From CAZQQN01 sp964595485 (GTDB lineage Bacteria; Bacteroidota; Bacteroidia; CAILMK01; CAYYUA01): a stretch of DNA of 43,680 nt. Positions 32,801-41,594 of the stretch are shown here, piece after piece. The position numbers were made by a program, and so were the translations under genes. Position 1 is the first letter of the stretch. Each line of letters begins with the position of its first letter. Below the pieces are notes generated by a model. That model made no database searches and was not told the DNA's origin. It saw only the letters and a program-made list of their open reading frames with translations. The DNA is taken from contig CAZQQN010000026.1 in the NCBI GenBank assembly GCA_964595485.1, positions 1 through 43,680 of the forward strand, in the 5' to 3' direction.

Positions 32801-35703
32801 ATGAAGAAGCTTTACTTGGCTTTAACACACAAGCAGGGAAGAACAGGTTACTCGTTTATACCAATAAGGTTTTTAACCCGAGTTCCGGCAAAAATGTAGC
32901 TTACAATGCCAACCTGGCTAACAATGCGTGGCATAATGTAACGGTATCCTACAGCCATGCCCAGGATTCGGTAAAGATTTATCTGAACGGTAAATTGGAT
33001 ACGACATTGAAGGTATCCTTAAGCTTTACCCATTCTGATCAGTTTTCTATTGGCCAGGAATGGGATAACAATAAAAATACAGCTCATTATTCAGGGTTAA
33101 TAGATGAGGTAAAAGTTTGGGACACGCTTAAGCCTGTTCAGCAAATTAAGGCCATTGATTGCGATACTTTAAGTCCGAATAGTTTACTGGCTTATTGGCA
33201 CTTTAACAATGGCCCCAATGCTTATGCTGAAGAAATGATTAACCAGCGCAAAGCCTACTTGAAGCCATCCAGGAGAAACGGCCCTCAATGGGTCAGGGAT
33301 TCCTTTGACCGGCGGGATTGCTCTTCGAATGGAAGTAAAAATCATTACAGGCAAAGTTGTAATCATTTTGTTCAAAAGGTTGCTGGCTTCTCCCAAGGTT
33401 TGACAGTTGGTAAGCAAAACATTAAAGCTAATAGGTCCAATGCTTCGAGTGTATTAGGGCAGCCAAGCAGTCAAGATTTCTTTAGCCTGGGTTTTTACAA
33501 TCAATCCTTTATAACCTTAGCATTTGATTCCTTAATGACGGGTAAGCTCAATATTTATGAAACCACCTGGAACAGTACCAATTACCTGGAAAAAGCCGGT
33601 GTGTATGTCAGTCAAGATCAAACTAGTTGGCACTATGTAGGAGAGGCTACAAACCAAAACAACTTAAAAGGAGATCTTCATCCTTACACTTTTCATCTGG
33701 ATTCCATCCGGTTTAAATATGTTAAGGTGGTCAATACCACAGATTCGACCCAATTTGGGAGTAATGGCGATGGTTTTGACCTGAATGCTGTATGTGCCGA
33801 AAAGAAGGCTTCTGGCCAAAAGCCGGTAGCTGGATTTTGTTATGACACGCTTAGCAAAAAAGCGTGTGATCAGTATACCCTCCCAAGTGGGTCCAGAACT
33901 ATTAACCAAAATGGGACTTACTACGATACTTTGTCAAACGCCAATGGCTGCGACAGTATATTGACCATCAATCTTTCTTTTGGTGATACCAGTTCATCCA
34001 CCATAAACCGAACGGCCTACAATAGCTATACGGTCCCGAGCGGCGATGAAACATATACCAGTAACCAAACCAGCAGTGGTTTTGCTTTTACCTTGAACGG
34101 GCAACTCAAAAGTATTAAAGCCGATAGTAGTCAGGTTATAAACAGAAAACCTACCGGAGTGAAAGCATTTGGTCCAGGCAGTGTAGATTTTAATGGAAAT
34201 AGCGCGGTGGATGTTCCGGTTGTAAAAAACCAAAACCAAATCCTCTTATGGGACCGGGTAAAAGGAATTCATGATACATTGGATGTGTCCATTGCACCGG
34301 TAAAGACAAGCAAAACTTTACTGAATGTAGGCTACTGGAAAGGCTCCGGACCATCGATTTTTTATGCCGATGCCAATTCGCAAAGCATATTCCGGGTGAG
34401 TCCGGGTAATAACCCCTCTTTGGTTACATCCACCGGAAATGGTATCGATGGCATTTATGGTATTACCGATTTTGATGGAGATGGAAAGAATGAATTGGTG
34501 TTCGCGGATGCTTCCCAAACCGTTCGTTACTTAAATGACAATGGGGTGATTCAATCAACAGGTGTTACTGTGGGTTCGAATAATGGCCTTGGTTTGGGTA
34601 CTCTGGCAGATTTTAATGGTGATTGTAAGTCCAGTGCCCCTATTGTAAACGGCAGCAATGAAATTCAACTTATTGGGCCTAATGGTGTAAAGACTACTAT
34701 TCTATCCGGTAATACAGTGGAAGCCATAAAAGCGCCCATAGCCACTTTGGATGTGGATAATGACAATGCTTCGGAAGTGGTCTTTCAAAAAGATGATGCT
34801 CCTTTCTCGGGTAGTTTAATGTATGTAGATGACGTCAGGGGAAGCAATGTCCCGAAGTTTGTTAATGACCATAATGGGAATAAAATTCAAGTAGATGAGG
34901 AAAGAGGGGTGGTCCGAATAGGAAAACCCAACAGCCTTGGTACCGGCGGTTGTGTAGGCACTGTAAAGGATACCCTGACTAATGCAGCCGGCTGTGATAG
35001 CATACTTACGATCAACCTTAACCTGATCCCCAAAAAAAGTAAAAATTTAAGCAGTGGTTGCTTTACCGTGAAACACCTTTATAACCAATCGAACCCGCAA
35101 AAGGGTACCGTTACCAAACGTTACCGGGTCATTAACAATTGTAATAAAGGATGGAGCAATACGGCTTTTGAATTGAAGCCCGGTACGCAAGCATTAAGCC
35201 ATGCTTCTGAAGGCAATTATCCGGTAGAAAACACAACCAACAACCCATTTCACAGCATAAAGTTTGAATGTAATAAGCCGGATTGTTTCAAAAACGGGGC
35301 ATCCGAATGGTTTCAGTTTACCATAAATGCAGGAGATCAAATTAGCCCCATGCGAGTTGCTAGTAAGGCAGGGTTGAATCAGGGCACGGTTTCCTTTGAC
35401 AGCGAAAGTGATGAGGAAGGGGACCAATCCAACACAAGCGGATTTACATCCACAAATACCAATGAATTTTCTATTTATCCGAATCCTGTTTCTTTCGGAG
35501 ACCGATCCGTCACCATTCAATGGCAAAAACCGCTTGAAAAAGCTACTAATATTCGGATACACAACATGAAAGGTGAGGCCCTCAAAAGGGATAAAGTGGC
35601 TAAAAATAGTAAACAGATTACTTTGGAGACTGATCAGTTAAAAAAAGGAATTTATCTAATTAATGTTCAAGGTCAGGGAAGTCAAAAAATTGTTGTACAG
35701 TAG
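29869..35703 (+). CDS. Giant T9SS surface protein: VCBS propeller, three LamG, split repeat
   Basis: This 1944-residue protein is exported (signal peptide 1-35, ending NLSFGQ) and carries a C-terminal type IX sorting domain (about 1864-1944: FSIYPNPV, then GIYLINVQGQGSQKIVV). Domains in order: a seven-motif FG-GAP/VCBS propeller (about 45-375), with Ca2+-type loops such as ADIDGDGNKDALA, ADVNGDNHQDIIT and EDLNNDGKLDIIY; two SYTVPSGDETYT repeats (385-481); three LamG modules of roughly 210 residues (about 493-704, 711-923, 937-1150), each starting with FDGxDDY; a discoidin-like segment (1158-1314); then a third and a fourth repeat, the fourth split by a second propeller-like module (1399-1696). 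It is probably a cell-surface adhesin or polymer-binding protein. Start ATG at 29869 is followed by other possible Mets. The frame is intact over 5.8 kb. Confidence 0.9.
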   Translation: MRYLMMYANFSYMLACRLAIFCFLWLILFTNLSFGQNFGNQQIIGFSNNGPKEVIAADIDGDGNKDALAVSFWNAKLNWYENVGSGSFSTKLVTNQIFFGNDVDVADVNGDNHQDIITASSNFIKVFLNNGSQQFSLQFSDGFSNSDAKNVKVIDIDQDGEEEIVASLNGPNEIVWYDKKGNQQWVKQTLIKSSDDISDLAIEDLNNDGKLDIIYASKNSNSVAWFKDTGQMSYKRKVISKKAGGANSIDIADFDSDQQKDIVSACVSDNKVVLYRNIGNANFTTQIVSNNISKAYDAEAGDLNQDNNIDIVAGSYNNDEIYYYQNTGSGNFIVDTITSNADGLTSISLSDMNGDDKEDILSASYNDFKIAWYENQHVATKPTTYDTLMPVACGSYTVPSGDETYTKSGTYQDTIANANGGDSVLTIYLGIAKSYDTLNKSAVNSYTVPSGDETYTTSGTYHDTIPGQSGCDSLLTIHVTIKPPSNPFADSLTALKFDGQDDYVSVDSIPSEIVGNSFSVSLWFKDSGSNKKMESLFSINTQSGGNRFLLYDSFVYPRQTGKNIPFNGHLYANEWNHIGVSYDHHHHLLKVYLNGQLDTGLSTSINIASTDKISFGQDWDKGKTTAHFSGKMDDIRIWDTALSQSGITDKFCQNLKYNQNNLVSYWNFNTGRGTLAKDVARAYITGKLKPTGQGPKWVTTQKNYCKGPTGNCLEFDGNDDYVSATSLPQGVTNGDFTISTWFKDLGPNQKKGPETLFAINTQSGGNRLLVYEDKVFDRQTNKNIHYNQQLKPNTWHQVTVTYNDQQKRLKVYLNGNLDTSYGTSITVASSDKVSLGQDWDGANTTAHFRGLMNEVKIWDEVRNPSQVKKDKCDFTSAGNNLVNHWSFDTKQKDSVYDVLGSVDGSLKPNPKNGPQWTFRVNDYCQNKPSGGKTNNPNALKFDGKDDYLSVDSFPFSQIKQKDFTISTWFKNLSPSGSNEEALLGFNTQAGKNRLLVYTNKVFNPSSGKNVAYNANLANNAWHNVTVSYSHAQDSVKIYLNGKLDTTLKVSLSFTHSDQFSIGQEWDNNKNTAHYSGLIDEVKVWDTLKPVQQIKAIDCDTLSPNSLLAYWHFNNGPNAYAEEMINQRKAYLKPSRRNGPQWVRDSFDRRDCSSNGSKNHYRQSCNHFVQKVAGFSQGLTVGKQNIKANRSNASSVLGQPSSQDFFSLGFYNQSFITLAFDSLMTGKLNIYETTWNSTNYLEKAGVYVSQDQTSWHYVGEATNQNNLKGDLHPYTFHLDSIRFKYVKVVNTTDSTQFGSNGDGFDLNAVCAEKKASGQKPVAGFCYDTLSKKACDQYTLPSGSRTINQNGTYYDTLSNANGCDSILTINLSFGDTSSSTINRTAYNSYTVPSGDETYTSNQTSSGFAFTLNGQLKSIKADSSQVINRKPTGVKAFGPGSVDFNGNSAVDVPVVKNQNQILLWDRVKGIHDTLDVSIAPVKTSKTLLNVGYWKGSGPSIFYADANSQSIFRVSPGNNPSLVTSTGNGIDGIYGITDFDGDGKNELVFADASQTVRYLNDNGVIQSTGVTVGSNNGLGLGTLADFNGDCKSSAPIVNGSNEIQLIGPNGVKTTILSGNTVEAIKAPIATLDVDNDNASEVVFQKDDAPFSGSLMYVDDVRGSNVPKFVNDHNGNKIQVDEERGVVRIGKPNSLGTGGCVGTVKDTLTNAAGCDSILTINLNLIPKKSKNLSSGCFTVKHLYNQSNPQKGTVTKRYRVINNCNKGWSNTAFELKPGTQALSHASEGNYPVENTTNNPFHSIKFECNKPDCFKNGASEWFQFTINAGDQISPMRVASKAGLNQGTVSFDSESDEEGDQSNTSGFTSTNTNEFSIYPNPVSFGDRSVTIQWQKPLEKATNIRIHNMKGEALKRDKVAKNSKQITLETDQLKKGIYLINVQGQGSQKIVVQ
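34064..34956 (+). other. Propeller-like module nested inside a repeat unit
   Basis: About 893 bases (residues 1399-1696) split one SYTVPSGDETYT...GTxxDTxxNAxGCDSILTI unit in two. The module holds four DxDxD-like loops (VDFNGNSAVDV, TDFDGDGKNELVF, ADFNGDCKSSAPIV, LDVDNDNASEVVF), so it looks like a smaller FG-GAP-like propeller. The halves before (SGDETYTS) and after (GTVKDTLTNAAGCDSILTI) join to a full unit when the module is removed. Confidence 0.6.
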
Positions 35704-35720
35704 GTATAAATGATGAAATT

Positions 35721-37475
35721 ATGCGAGTTTTGAATTTTAATTTTGGTTTAAGTAATTTAACAGGCTGCGCCTTTGGATTACTTATTGTTGGTTTATTATT
35801 AAGCGGTAAAATGATCAAAGCCCAGCCCGGGGATGCTATAAAATTGAATGGATCAGATGAGTATGCTGAGGTTGACGCCGTATCAGATGATGTAAATAGT
35901 TCTGATTTAACCGTAACCGCTTGGTTTCAATCAACCGATACTAATGCTAAAGAAACTGTGTTTGCATTTAATCCAGATGATGGTTCAAATCGTATCTTGA
36001 TATATGATCGTTCTGTTTTTGATAACCAAAAAGGGACTGACGTTTTTTACAATTCCAATAACAAATCAAAATTTGATGATGGTAATTGGCACCATGTTGC
36101 TGTAGTTCTTGATAACGGCAGTAATACATTAACTGCCTATATTGATGGTGTTAAGAAGTTTAGTTACAATACGACAGTTTCAATCCAATCCTCTGATGTG
36201 GCAAGCATTGGGCAGGAATTTGATGGCGATACCACTAGCAGCGGTACCTCAGCTCATCTTAAAGGTGAAATTGATGAAGTGAGGGTTTGGAGTGAGACCA
36301 GGAGTATCTCTGAGATAAGAGATAATATGTGCTTAGAATTATCAGGTAGTGAAACAAACCTTGAAGGGTATTGGAAGTTTAATGATGGGCCAGGCAATAC
36401 TATTACTGACTATGCCGGGAGTAATAATGGGACTTTGAAAAATAACCCAAACAGGGTTGTTTCCGATGTACCTTTGGGAGATGATAGAAACAGACTTTAT
36501 AAAAGTAGTGGGTTGACTACCAGTGATCAAATTGCCAATGCTCCGGTTGCTGGTGATCAATTCAAGATTAATGACTTTACCGGGTCTCCGTCTGGTGCTC
36601 AATTAGTTAGGGTTGATAATGAACCGAATAATACCAACACTCAATCTCCTGTCCAAAATATTTCCAGTTCCCGCTATTGGGTTGTTGTAATAATTGGTGG
36701 TAGTAGCCCATCCTATGATGTTACTTACCAATACAATGGCCATCCAAATTGGTTTAATGGTTCAGAAGGGGATTTAACATTGGCATCAAGGCCGACTAAC
36801 TCCTCTATGCAATGGAGTGAACCCTCAGGCGTTACCCAGGATCAAAATTTAGATAAATTAATCTTAGCCAACCAAACAGGAACAGAATATACTTTAGGAT
36901 CTACCTCCAGCAGCAATCCCTTACCTGTTGAACTTGCTAACTTCAATGTTGAGAAAAGGAATGATATTGCTAATATATCCTGGGAAACGGCGTCAGAAAC
37001 CAATAACAGCCATTTTTTGATTCAGCGAAAGACCGGTGATGCATGGCAAAAGGTGGGCAGAGTAGAAGGACACGGTACCAGCACTGAATCCCACCAATAT
37101 ACCTATACTGATGAAAAACCACAGCAAGGAGCTAATTATTATCGCTTAAAACAGGTGGATTTTGATGGTAGCTACGAATATTCAAAGATCAAGTCTGTGA
37201 AATTCCGGGAGGGTTCAAGTACTTCCGGAACTACCGTTCAGGTGTTGGAAAACCCCGTTCAGGAAAATGTTCGGCTCAATATTCAAAGTCTGGCAAGGCA
37301 AAATATGACCTACCATATGCTTAATGGGCAAGGCCGTCTTGTTCGAAAAGGTCAATGGGAATTAAACGAAGGACAAAATGGTGTGCGCTTGAATGCCCAG
37401 GATTTACAGGCCGGAACTTATTTCCTGAAAGTTAAAACCAATGAAACGGTTATCACCAAAAAGCTAATTAAGTAG
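35721..37475 (+). CDS. LamG-domain T9SS surface protein (584 aa)
   Basis: The product begins with a signal peptide (hydrophobic 14-32, then MIKAQPG) and a LamG-type domain of about 200 residues (38-245), starting AIKLNGSDEYAEVDAV and including GNWHHVAVVL, IDGVKKFSYN and LKGEIDEVRVWSET. Next are a linker and a module with LPVELANFNVEKRNDIANIS (about 403-422), a common pre-tail segment in Bacteroidota. The C-terminus ends with the T9SS sorting tail (about 505-584, QVLENPVQENVRLN to TVITKKLIK). It lies 17 bases after the giant gene, so the two may be one transcript. The 3' third is closely similar to that of the 37996 gene. Confidence 0.88.
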   Translation: MRVLNFNFGLSNLTGCAFGLLIVGLLLSGKMIKAQPGDAIKLNGSDEYAEVDAVSDDVNSSDLTVTAWFQSTDTNAKETVFAFNPDDGSNRILIYDRSVFDNQKGTDVFYNSNNKSKFDDGNWHHVAVVLDNGSNTLTAYIDGVKKFSYNTTVSIQSSDVASIGQEFDGDTTSSGTSAHLKGEIDEVRVWSETRSISEIRDNMCLELSGSETNLEGYWKFNDGPGNTITDYAGSNNGTLKNNPNRVVSDVPLGDDRNRLYKSSGLTTSDQIANAPVAGDQFKINDFTGSPSGAQLVRVDNEPNNTNTQSPVQNISSSRYWVVVIIGGSSPSYDVTYQYNGHPNWFNGSEGDLTLASRPTNSSMQWSEPSGVTQDQNLDKLILANQTGTEYTLGSTSSSNPLPVELANFNVEKRNDIANISWETASETNNSHFLIQRKTGDAWQKVGRVEGHGTSTESHQYTYTDEKPQQGANYYRLKQVDFDGSYEYSKIKSVKFREGSSTSGTTVQVLENPVQENVRLNIQSLARQNMTYHMLNGQGRLVRKGQWELNEGQNGVRLNAQDLQAGTYFLKVKTNETVITKKLIK

Positions 37476-37995
37476 CAGGGTATCATTAGCTTGGTTAAGC
37501 TTTAAGCAAAAAGCAAACCTGGTTTGATAAAATATTCCAAAGTTACTTGGGTGATAAGGACTAACCCACTGGGTAACAATAATCCGGATTTGGTTCTTTA
37601 GCCGAAGCCAGGTTCAATTTACTCTGCACCGTAGTGCTAGTTAGTAGATACTTCAATGGATTGATGAAAAAGCTCATAACATTGGTATCCCTTAGAATTG
37701 TTAACCGCCATCAAGCTTTATCAACTTACCTCCCTATCTCTATTTGCAGGATGGGATTATAGCTAAATTTTAGCGGCTTAGAGGTAATGTTATGGGTTTT
37801 ATAATTGTTTTTGGTCTCCCCTTACACTTACTTTAGTGGCTTCCTGCTCAGTAATGGGTCCTTTTAAACTTCTTTAGCCTAAATTTAATCGACTTAAGAT
37901 TGTGATCCATCTAATATTTGAAATTCAAAAGTTTTAAGTTATTTCATTTGTATATTGATTTAGTGGAAAGAAATGATCTACCAAAACCAATTTTT
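37476..37995. other. Gap holding the promoter of the last LamG gene
   Basis: 520 bases with no gene recognised. TTTG at 37917-37920 and TTCATTTG at 37943-37950 (7 of 8) with a 22-base spacer form a plausible promoter. The rest shows no strong hairpin or RNA. Confidence 0.45.
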
Positions 37996-39864
37996 ATGAA
38001 ACGCTCAGAAGTAATCAATATTCGCTTATTTACGAGCTATTTGATAGCAGGCTTGGTTTTAGCAGGCACAAGCTTTAACGGCTTTTTAAGCGCTCAACCT
38101 GGGAATGCTATAAATTTTGATGGGAATAATGACTATGTTGAAGTCTCTGATGATCAAACATTAAGGCAAACGACTTTTACGCTTGAAACTTGGTTTAAAA
38201 CCGGCGGCGGCTCTGATGCCATTCTTACTATGGTTAACCGCCAGGCAAGTGGCTCTTTCACCAAAAGGAATTTTTGGTTGGTTATTGACAATGGGTTTAA
38301 TTTTGGTAATTCTTCGCCCGGAGCAGTATCATTTAGGTCTTCAGACGGAAGCAGCGTTTTGTTCACATTAAGCACCGATGCTTCTAATAACTATGATTAC
38401 CGGGATGGGAATTGGCATCATGTAGCTGTTGTAGTGGATGACAATAATAACAGTGCTGAAATGTTTTTGGATGGCGTTTCCGTTGATAACTTGTCCTATT
38501 CCGGGAATGTTTGGGTTAACAGCGCGCCAATGCTCATTGGTAAAGAAAATGGAAGCGGAAGGCATTTTAAAGGCGATATAGATGAAATGCGCTTTTGGAG
38601 CAATACAAGAACCCAAACTGAGATTCAAAAATACATGCATCAAAGCATAGACAATCCAACAGCGAAAAGTAGTTTAAAGGCTTATTACGATTTCAACAGT
38701 GGTTCAGGTTCAAATTTGGAAGATAAATCAACAAGTGGAAGTAATAATGGCAATAATGGTACCTTGAAAAATTCACCCCAATGGGCTTCTTCTGATGCGC
38801 CCCTGACCAATGCAACTAGCAAATTGGGGGTTGGTAACACTTATTATAAAAATTTAAAAGGAATATGGAGTGTTAGAAACACGGCCACCTCAGAAGGCCT
38901 AAAGGTTTCCGAAAATGGTAATAATCCTTTTGGTGCAGGTGATCATTTTGTTTTTGCCCATAATGGTGGCAGCGGGCGAAATACTACCAATAAAACCATA
39001 AATACCGTTGCAGGTTATTCCGGCTCAAGCACTGTGGAAAGCCGCCTTAATCGTAGATGGCATATTGATGAAAATGCCGGGGGTAAAAATGTGGATTTAA
39101 CTTTTAAGGTTACCAACGCCGGAGTTACCCGGGGAATCAACAACATTAATTCGGCCAGCGATTATGTGCTTATTCAAACTGATCTTAACACTAATAAAAT
39201 TGTACAGTCAGGACAATCCGGTAGTTCATCGAATAACACGGTTTCTTTTACGAATGTCGACATAAATAGCACTTATACACTGGGGACGACCAACGAATCG
39301 GGTTCATCTCTTCCTGTGGAACTTACCCATTTCAAAGCTCGGAAAGCAGAAAGCCAGGTCGTTTTAGACTGGGCCACAGCCTCCGAGACCAATAACAGCC
39401 ATTTTCTGGTTCAGCGAAAAACCGGTGATGCCTGGCAAGCGCTTGGTAGAGTAGAAGGTCACGGAACCAGCACTGAAGCCCGCCATTACACCTTTACTGA
39501 TGACAAACCTCAAGAAGGAGCTAATTATTACCGCTTAAAACAGGTGGATTTTGATGGTTCCACCGAATATTCAAAGATCAAGTCTGTGAAATTCAGCGTG
39601 GGTTCAGGTGCTTCAGGAACTATCGTTAAGGTATTGGAAAACCCGGTTCAGGAAAATCTTCGGCTCAATATTCAAAGTCAGGCAAGGCAAAATATGACCT
39701 ACCACCTGCTTAATGGGCAAGGCCGTCTTGTTAGAAAAGGTCAATGGACATTAAAAGAAGGGCAGCAGGGTATTCGTGTGAATGCTCAGGATTTACATTC
39801 CGGCACTTATTTCCTGAAAGTTCAAACTGGTGATACGGTTATCACAAAAAAGCTAATTAAGTAG
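37996..39864 (+). CDS. LamG-domain T9SS surface protein (622 aa)
   Basis: The start at ATG 37996 is chosen because the frame's earlier ATG (37918) precedes a promoter-like site and its first 26 residues do not form a signal; from 37996 a signal peptide (LFTSYLIAGLVLAGTSFNGF) ends at LSAQPG. A LamG domain follows (about 37-260, AINFDGNNDYVEVSDDQ to KAYYDFNSGSG), then a linker with a VKVSENGNNPFGAGDHFVF-like module, the LPVELTHFKARKAESQVVLD pre-tail (about 438) and the T9SS tail ending TVITKKLIK. The C-terminal region is near-identical in pattern to the 35721 gene, so the two are paralogues. Likely a polymer- or carbohydrate-binding surface protein. Confidence 0.85.
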   Translation: MKRSEVINIRLFTSYLIAGLVLAGTSFNGFLSAQPGNAINFDGNNDYVEVSDDQTLRQTTFTLETWFKTGGGSDAILTMVNRQASGSFTKRNFWLVIDNGFNFGNSSPGAVSFRSSDGSSVLFTLSTDASNNYDYRDGNWHHVAVVVDDNNNSAEMFLDGVSVDNLSYSGNVWVNSAPMLIGKENGSGRHFKGDIDEMRFWSNTRTQTEIQKYMHQSIDNPTAKSSLKAYYDFNSGSGSNLEDKSTSGSNNGNNGTLKNSPQWASSDAPLTNATSKLGVGNTYYKNLKGIWSVRNTATSEGLKVSENGNNPFGAGDHFVFAHNGGSGRNTTNKTINTVAGYSGSSTVESRLNRRWHIDENAGGKNVDLTFKVTNAGVTRGINNINSASDYVLIQTDLNTNKIVQSGQSGSSSNNTVSFTNVDINSTYTLGTTNESGSSLPVELTHFKARKAESQVVLDWATASETNNSHFLVQRKTGDAWQALGRVEGHGTSTEARHYTFTDDKPQEGANYYRLKQVDFDGSTEYSKIKSVKFSVGSGASGTIVKVLENPVQENLRLNIQSQARQNMTYHLLNGQGRLVRKGQWTLKEGQQGIRVNAQDLHSGTYFLKVQTGDTVITKKLIK

Positions 39865-40346
39865 TGGATTTTATTATCGATTTTGAGGGGCTTTAATTCA
39901 GAATTATTTTTCATATTTGAATTAAAAGCCGGGGTTCGGGTGATGATTATCAATAACATCTTCAGGAATATTCAAAGTTTTAAGGTTTCCCTGCAAACTG
40001 GGGTCCATCACCCTAAGCCTTATAAAAGCAATGAATGGTTTAAGGGGGCAAGCAAAGTTTTAAGGGTTAATTGCTGCTTAATCAGATAAGCAATGAATGG
40101 ATTCCCTTCTTTTGGGGATAATCTATATTCATCTCAAACAGGGGGGTGAAACCCGTTGCTATGGTAAATTTTCAAGCCAATAGCCAGGTTTATCAAAACT
40201 GAATAGGTTTTTTTTAATTTTTACCGTTGTATTGCATCTAAAACCTCCAGGGTAAGCGCAGAGTCTCGAAACCCTGCGCTATGTATTGATAGCCATTAAC
40301 TACCTTATTTCCAGTTATTTCAACCAAGTTTCTACGGTATTTCAAG
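39865..40346. other. Gap with a short palindrome (REP-like)
   Basis: 482 bases contain one possible ORF (39883-40089), which shows no signal, no homology and looks like noise. AGCGCAG (40255-40261) and CTGCGCT (40274-40280) form a seven-bp stem; together with GAGTCTCGAAACCC inside it this is a palindromic sequence like the fragment at 81-98. Confidence 0.5.
40255..40280. repeat. REP-like palindrome
   Basis: Seven-bp perfect arms AGCGCAG / CTGCGCT around a 12-base centre. Its other strand (GCGCAGGGTTTCGAGACTC) shares GCGCAGGGT and TC with the sequence at 81-98. Two copies are not enough to define a family. Confidence 0.4.
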
Positions 40347-40469
40347 TTATTTCACAATCACCTTCTTCGTCTGCACCGCTTCATCCGTCTTCACCTGCAG
40401 CAGGTAAAAACCGGCCGGTAAATGTTTAACACTGATTTAAAGGCTGCCTTCAGATGAACTATCAATTAG
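40347..40469 (-). pseudogene. Stray T9SS sorting-tail remnant with an internal stop
   Basis: Reading frame LIDSSSEGSL, TAA, then ISVKHLPAGFYLLQVKTDEA, VQTKKVIVK and stop (40347-40349) has the pattern of a T9SS type A C-terminal tail (LPAGFYLLQVKT...TKKVIVK). The TAA is at 40437-40439. It lies in the +1 frame just after the stop of the broken GH16-like gene, so it was not part of that gene as it now stands. It is probably the 3' end of another gene left behind by a deletion or recombination. Confidence 0.6.
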
Positions 40470-41361
40470 CAGGCTGAAAATTAACCGACTCTATCACCAC
40501 CTCCTGTGGCTGACCATCGGATGGCGGATCTCCAACTCCCCAACTGTTGGCACAACCACAGCATTGTTCTGATTGATCATCACTGTCATCCTTATCATTC
40601 AGCCAGAAATTCAAATGAACTTGTTCCCCTGAAGGTTCTGGAATACCACTTCCTGTATACTTAAACTCAGCATAATCCTGAAGGCCGTTATTGGATTTAA
40701 AATGGATCATGTTCGAAGTCCATTTGAAAGAAAACCTTTGATTCCGGCTTGCCTTTTGTACCTTGTAGTGATGACCATCATTGTGCGTGGGTTTCCAGCC
40801 ATTACCCCCCTTCTCGCTTTTGTAAATTTCGTAATTGATCAAAGAGTCTTTGGGAAAATCATGGCCCCAGCGGGTAATTTCTATATCGATTTCATCCGGG
40901 TTATTGGAGCTTGCTACATACTCATACAGGAACATGCCGAAAACGGTGTTTTTATCCAGGGTCGTCAAATCCGTCTTGACATTGAATGTGTAGGTTCCGT
41001 AACCAAACGTATCCAGTGATTCAAGGGAGACTGATTGCCAATTGCCATTCATTTTGTCAATTTTCAGGTGGAGGTTTCCGTATTCATCTTTCCAGACCAG
41101 ATCCTCGCTATCCGAATAATAATTGCAACCGGGGCCACCATCCCTATCAGACACCACCCAGCAAAAACCTGAGAATTTGATGGTCCGTTTATCATCAGGT
41201 ACATCCGAGCCCTCACAAATGCCTACCTCTTCAGCAGGGGGTGCATCGCACTCACAAAATTAGTCACAACCGGGTACTAAAACCAAAACCATGATAGCCA
41301 GTAAAGCCGAAAAATTAAATTTAGCCATAAAGGCTTTGTGTGAATTGTAGAAGCCTTTCAT
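40462..41361 (-). pseudogene. GH16-like lipoprotein gene broken by an in-frame TAA
   Basis: The frame from ATG 41359-41361 (or 41326-41328, MAKFNF) gives a lipoprotein signal ending VPGC, one Asp, then TAA (41260-41262). The same frame continues with FCECDAPPAEEVGICEGS and stays open for about 266 codons to 40462. The downstream part has the GH16-like core: DEIDIEITRWGHDF carries the ExDxE catalytic pattern (EIDIE), with TFGYGTYTFNVKT before it and VHLNFWLND after. GH16 enzymes cut beta-1,3/1,4-glucans such as laminarin. A single nonsense codon right after the lipobox would stop the full lipoprotein; a GTG at 41155-41157 could start only an unexported core. Pseudogene, readthrough or sequence error are all open. 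Confidence 0.65.
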
Positions 41362-41594
41362 AATGATTCATTTTTAATGTTAAGGCTAAAAATTGGCAGA
41401 TCATTGCCTGTCATCATTACCTTACTTTGCTAAGCACTGCAAAAAAATTTTTACTATTTTAACAAAGTTTTATTTTCTTCTTACTTAATAATTTGATGGC
41501 ATATTGTGTAAACAGTAAAATGGCAAAAAATTAAATTTTTTTACAATTAATTGATTTTCAGTGCCATATTCAGTATTTATCAGGCAACTAAACA

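Noticed and set aside
35194..35562. 122-residue antisense ORF in the giant surface gene
   Set aside because: It is an antisense frame within an intact 5.8-kb reading frame and shows no independent features.
39883..40089. 68-residue ORF after the last LamG gene
   Set aside because: No signal, no recognisable motif, atypical composition, and the region continues as non-coding DNA with the palindrome.
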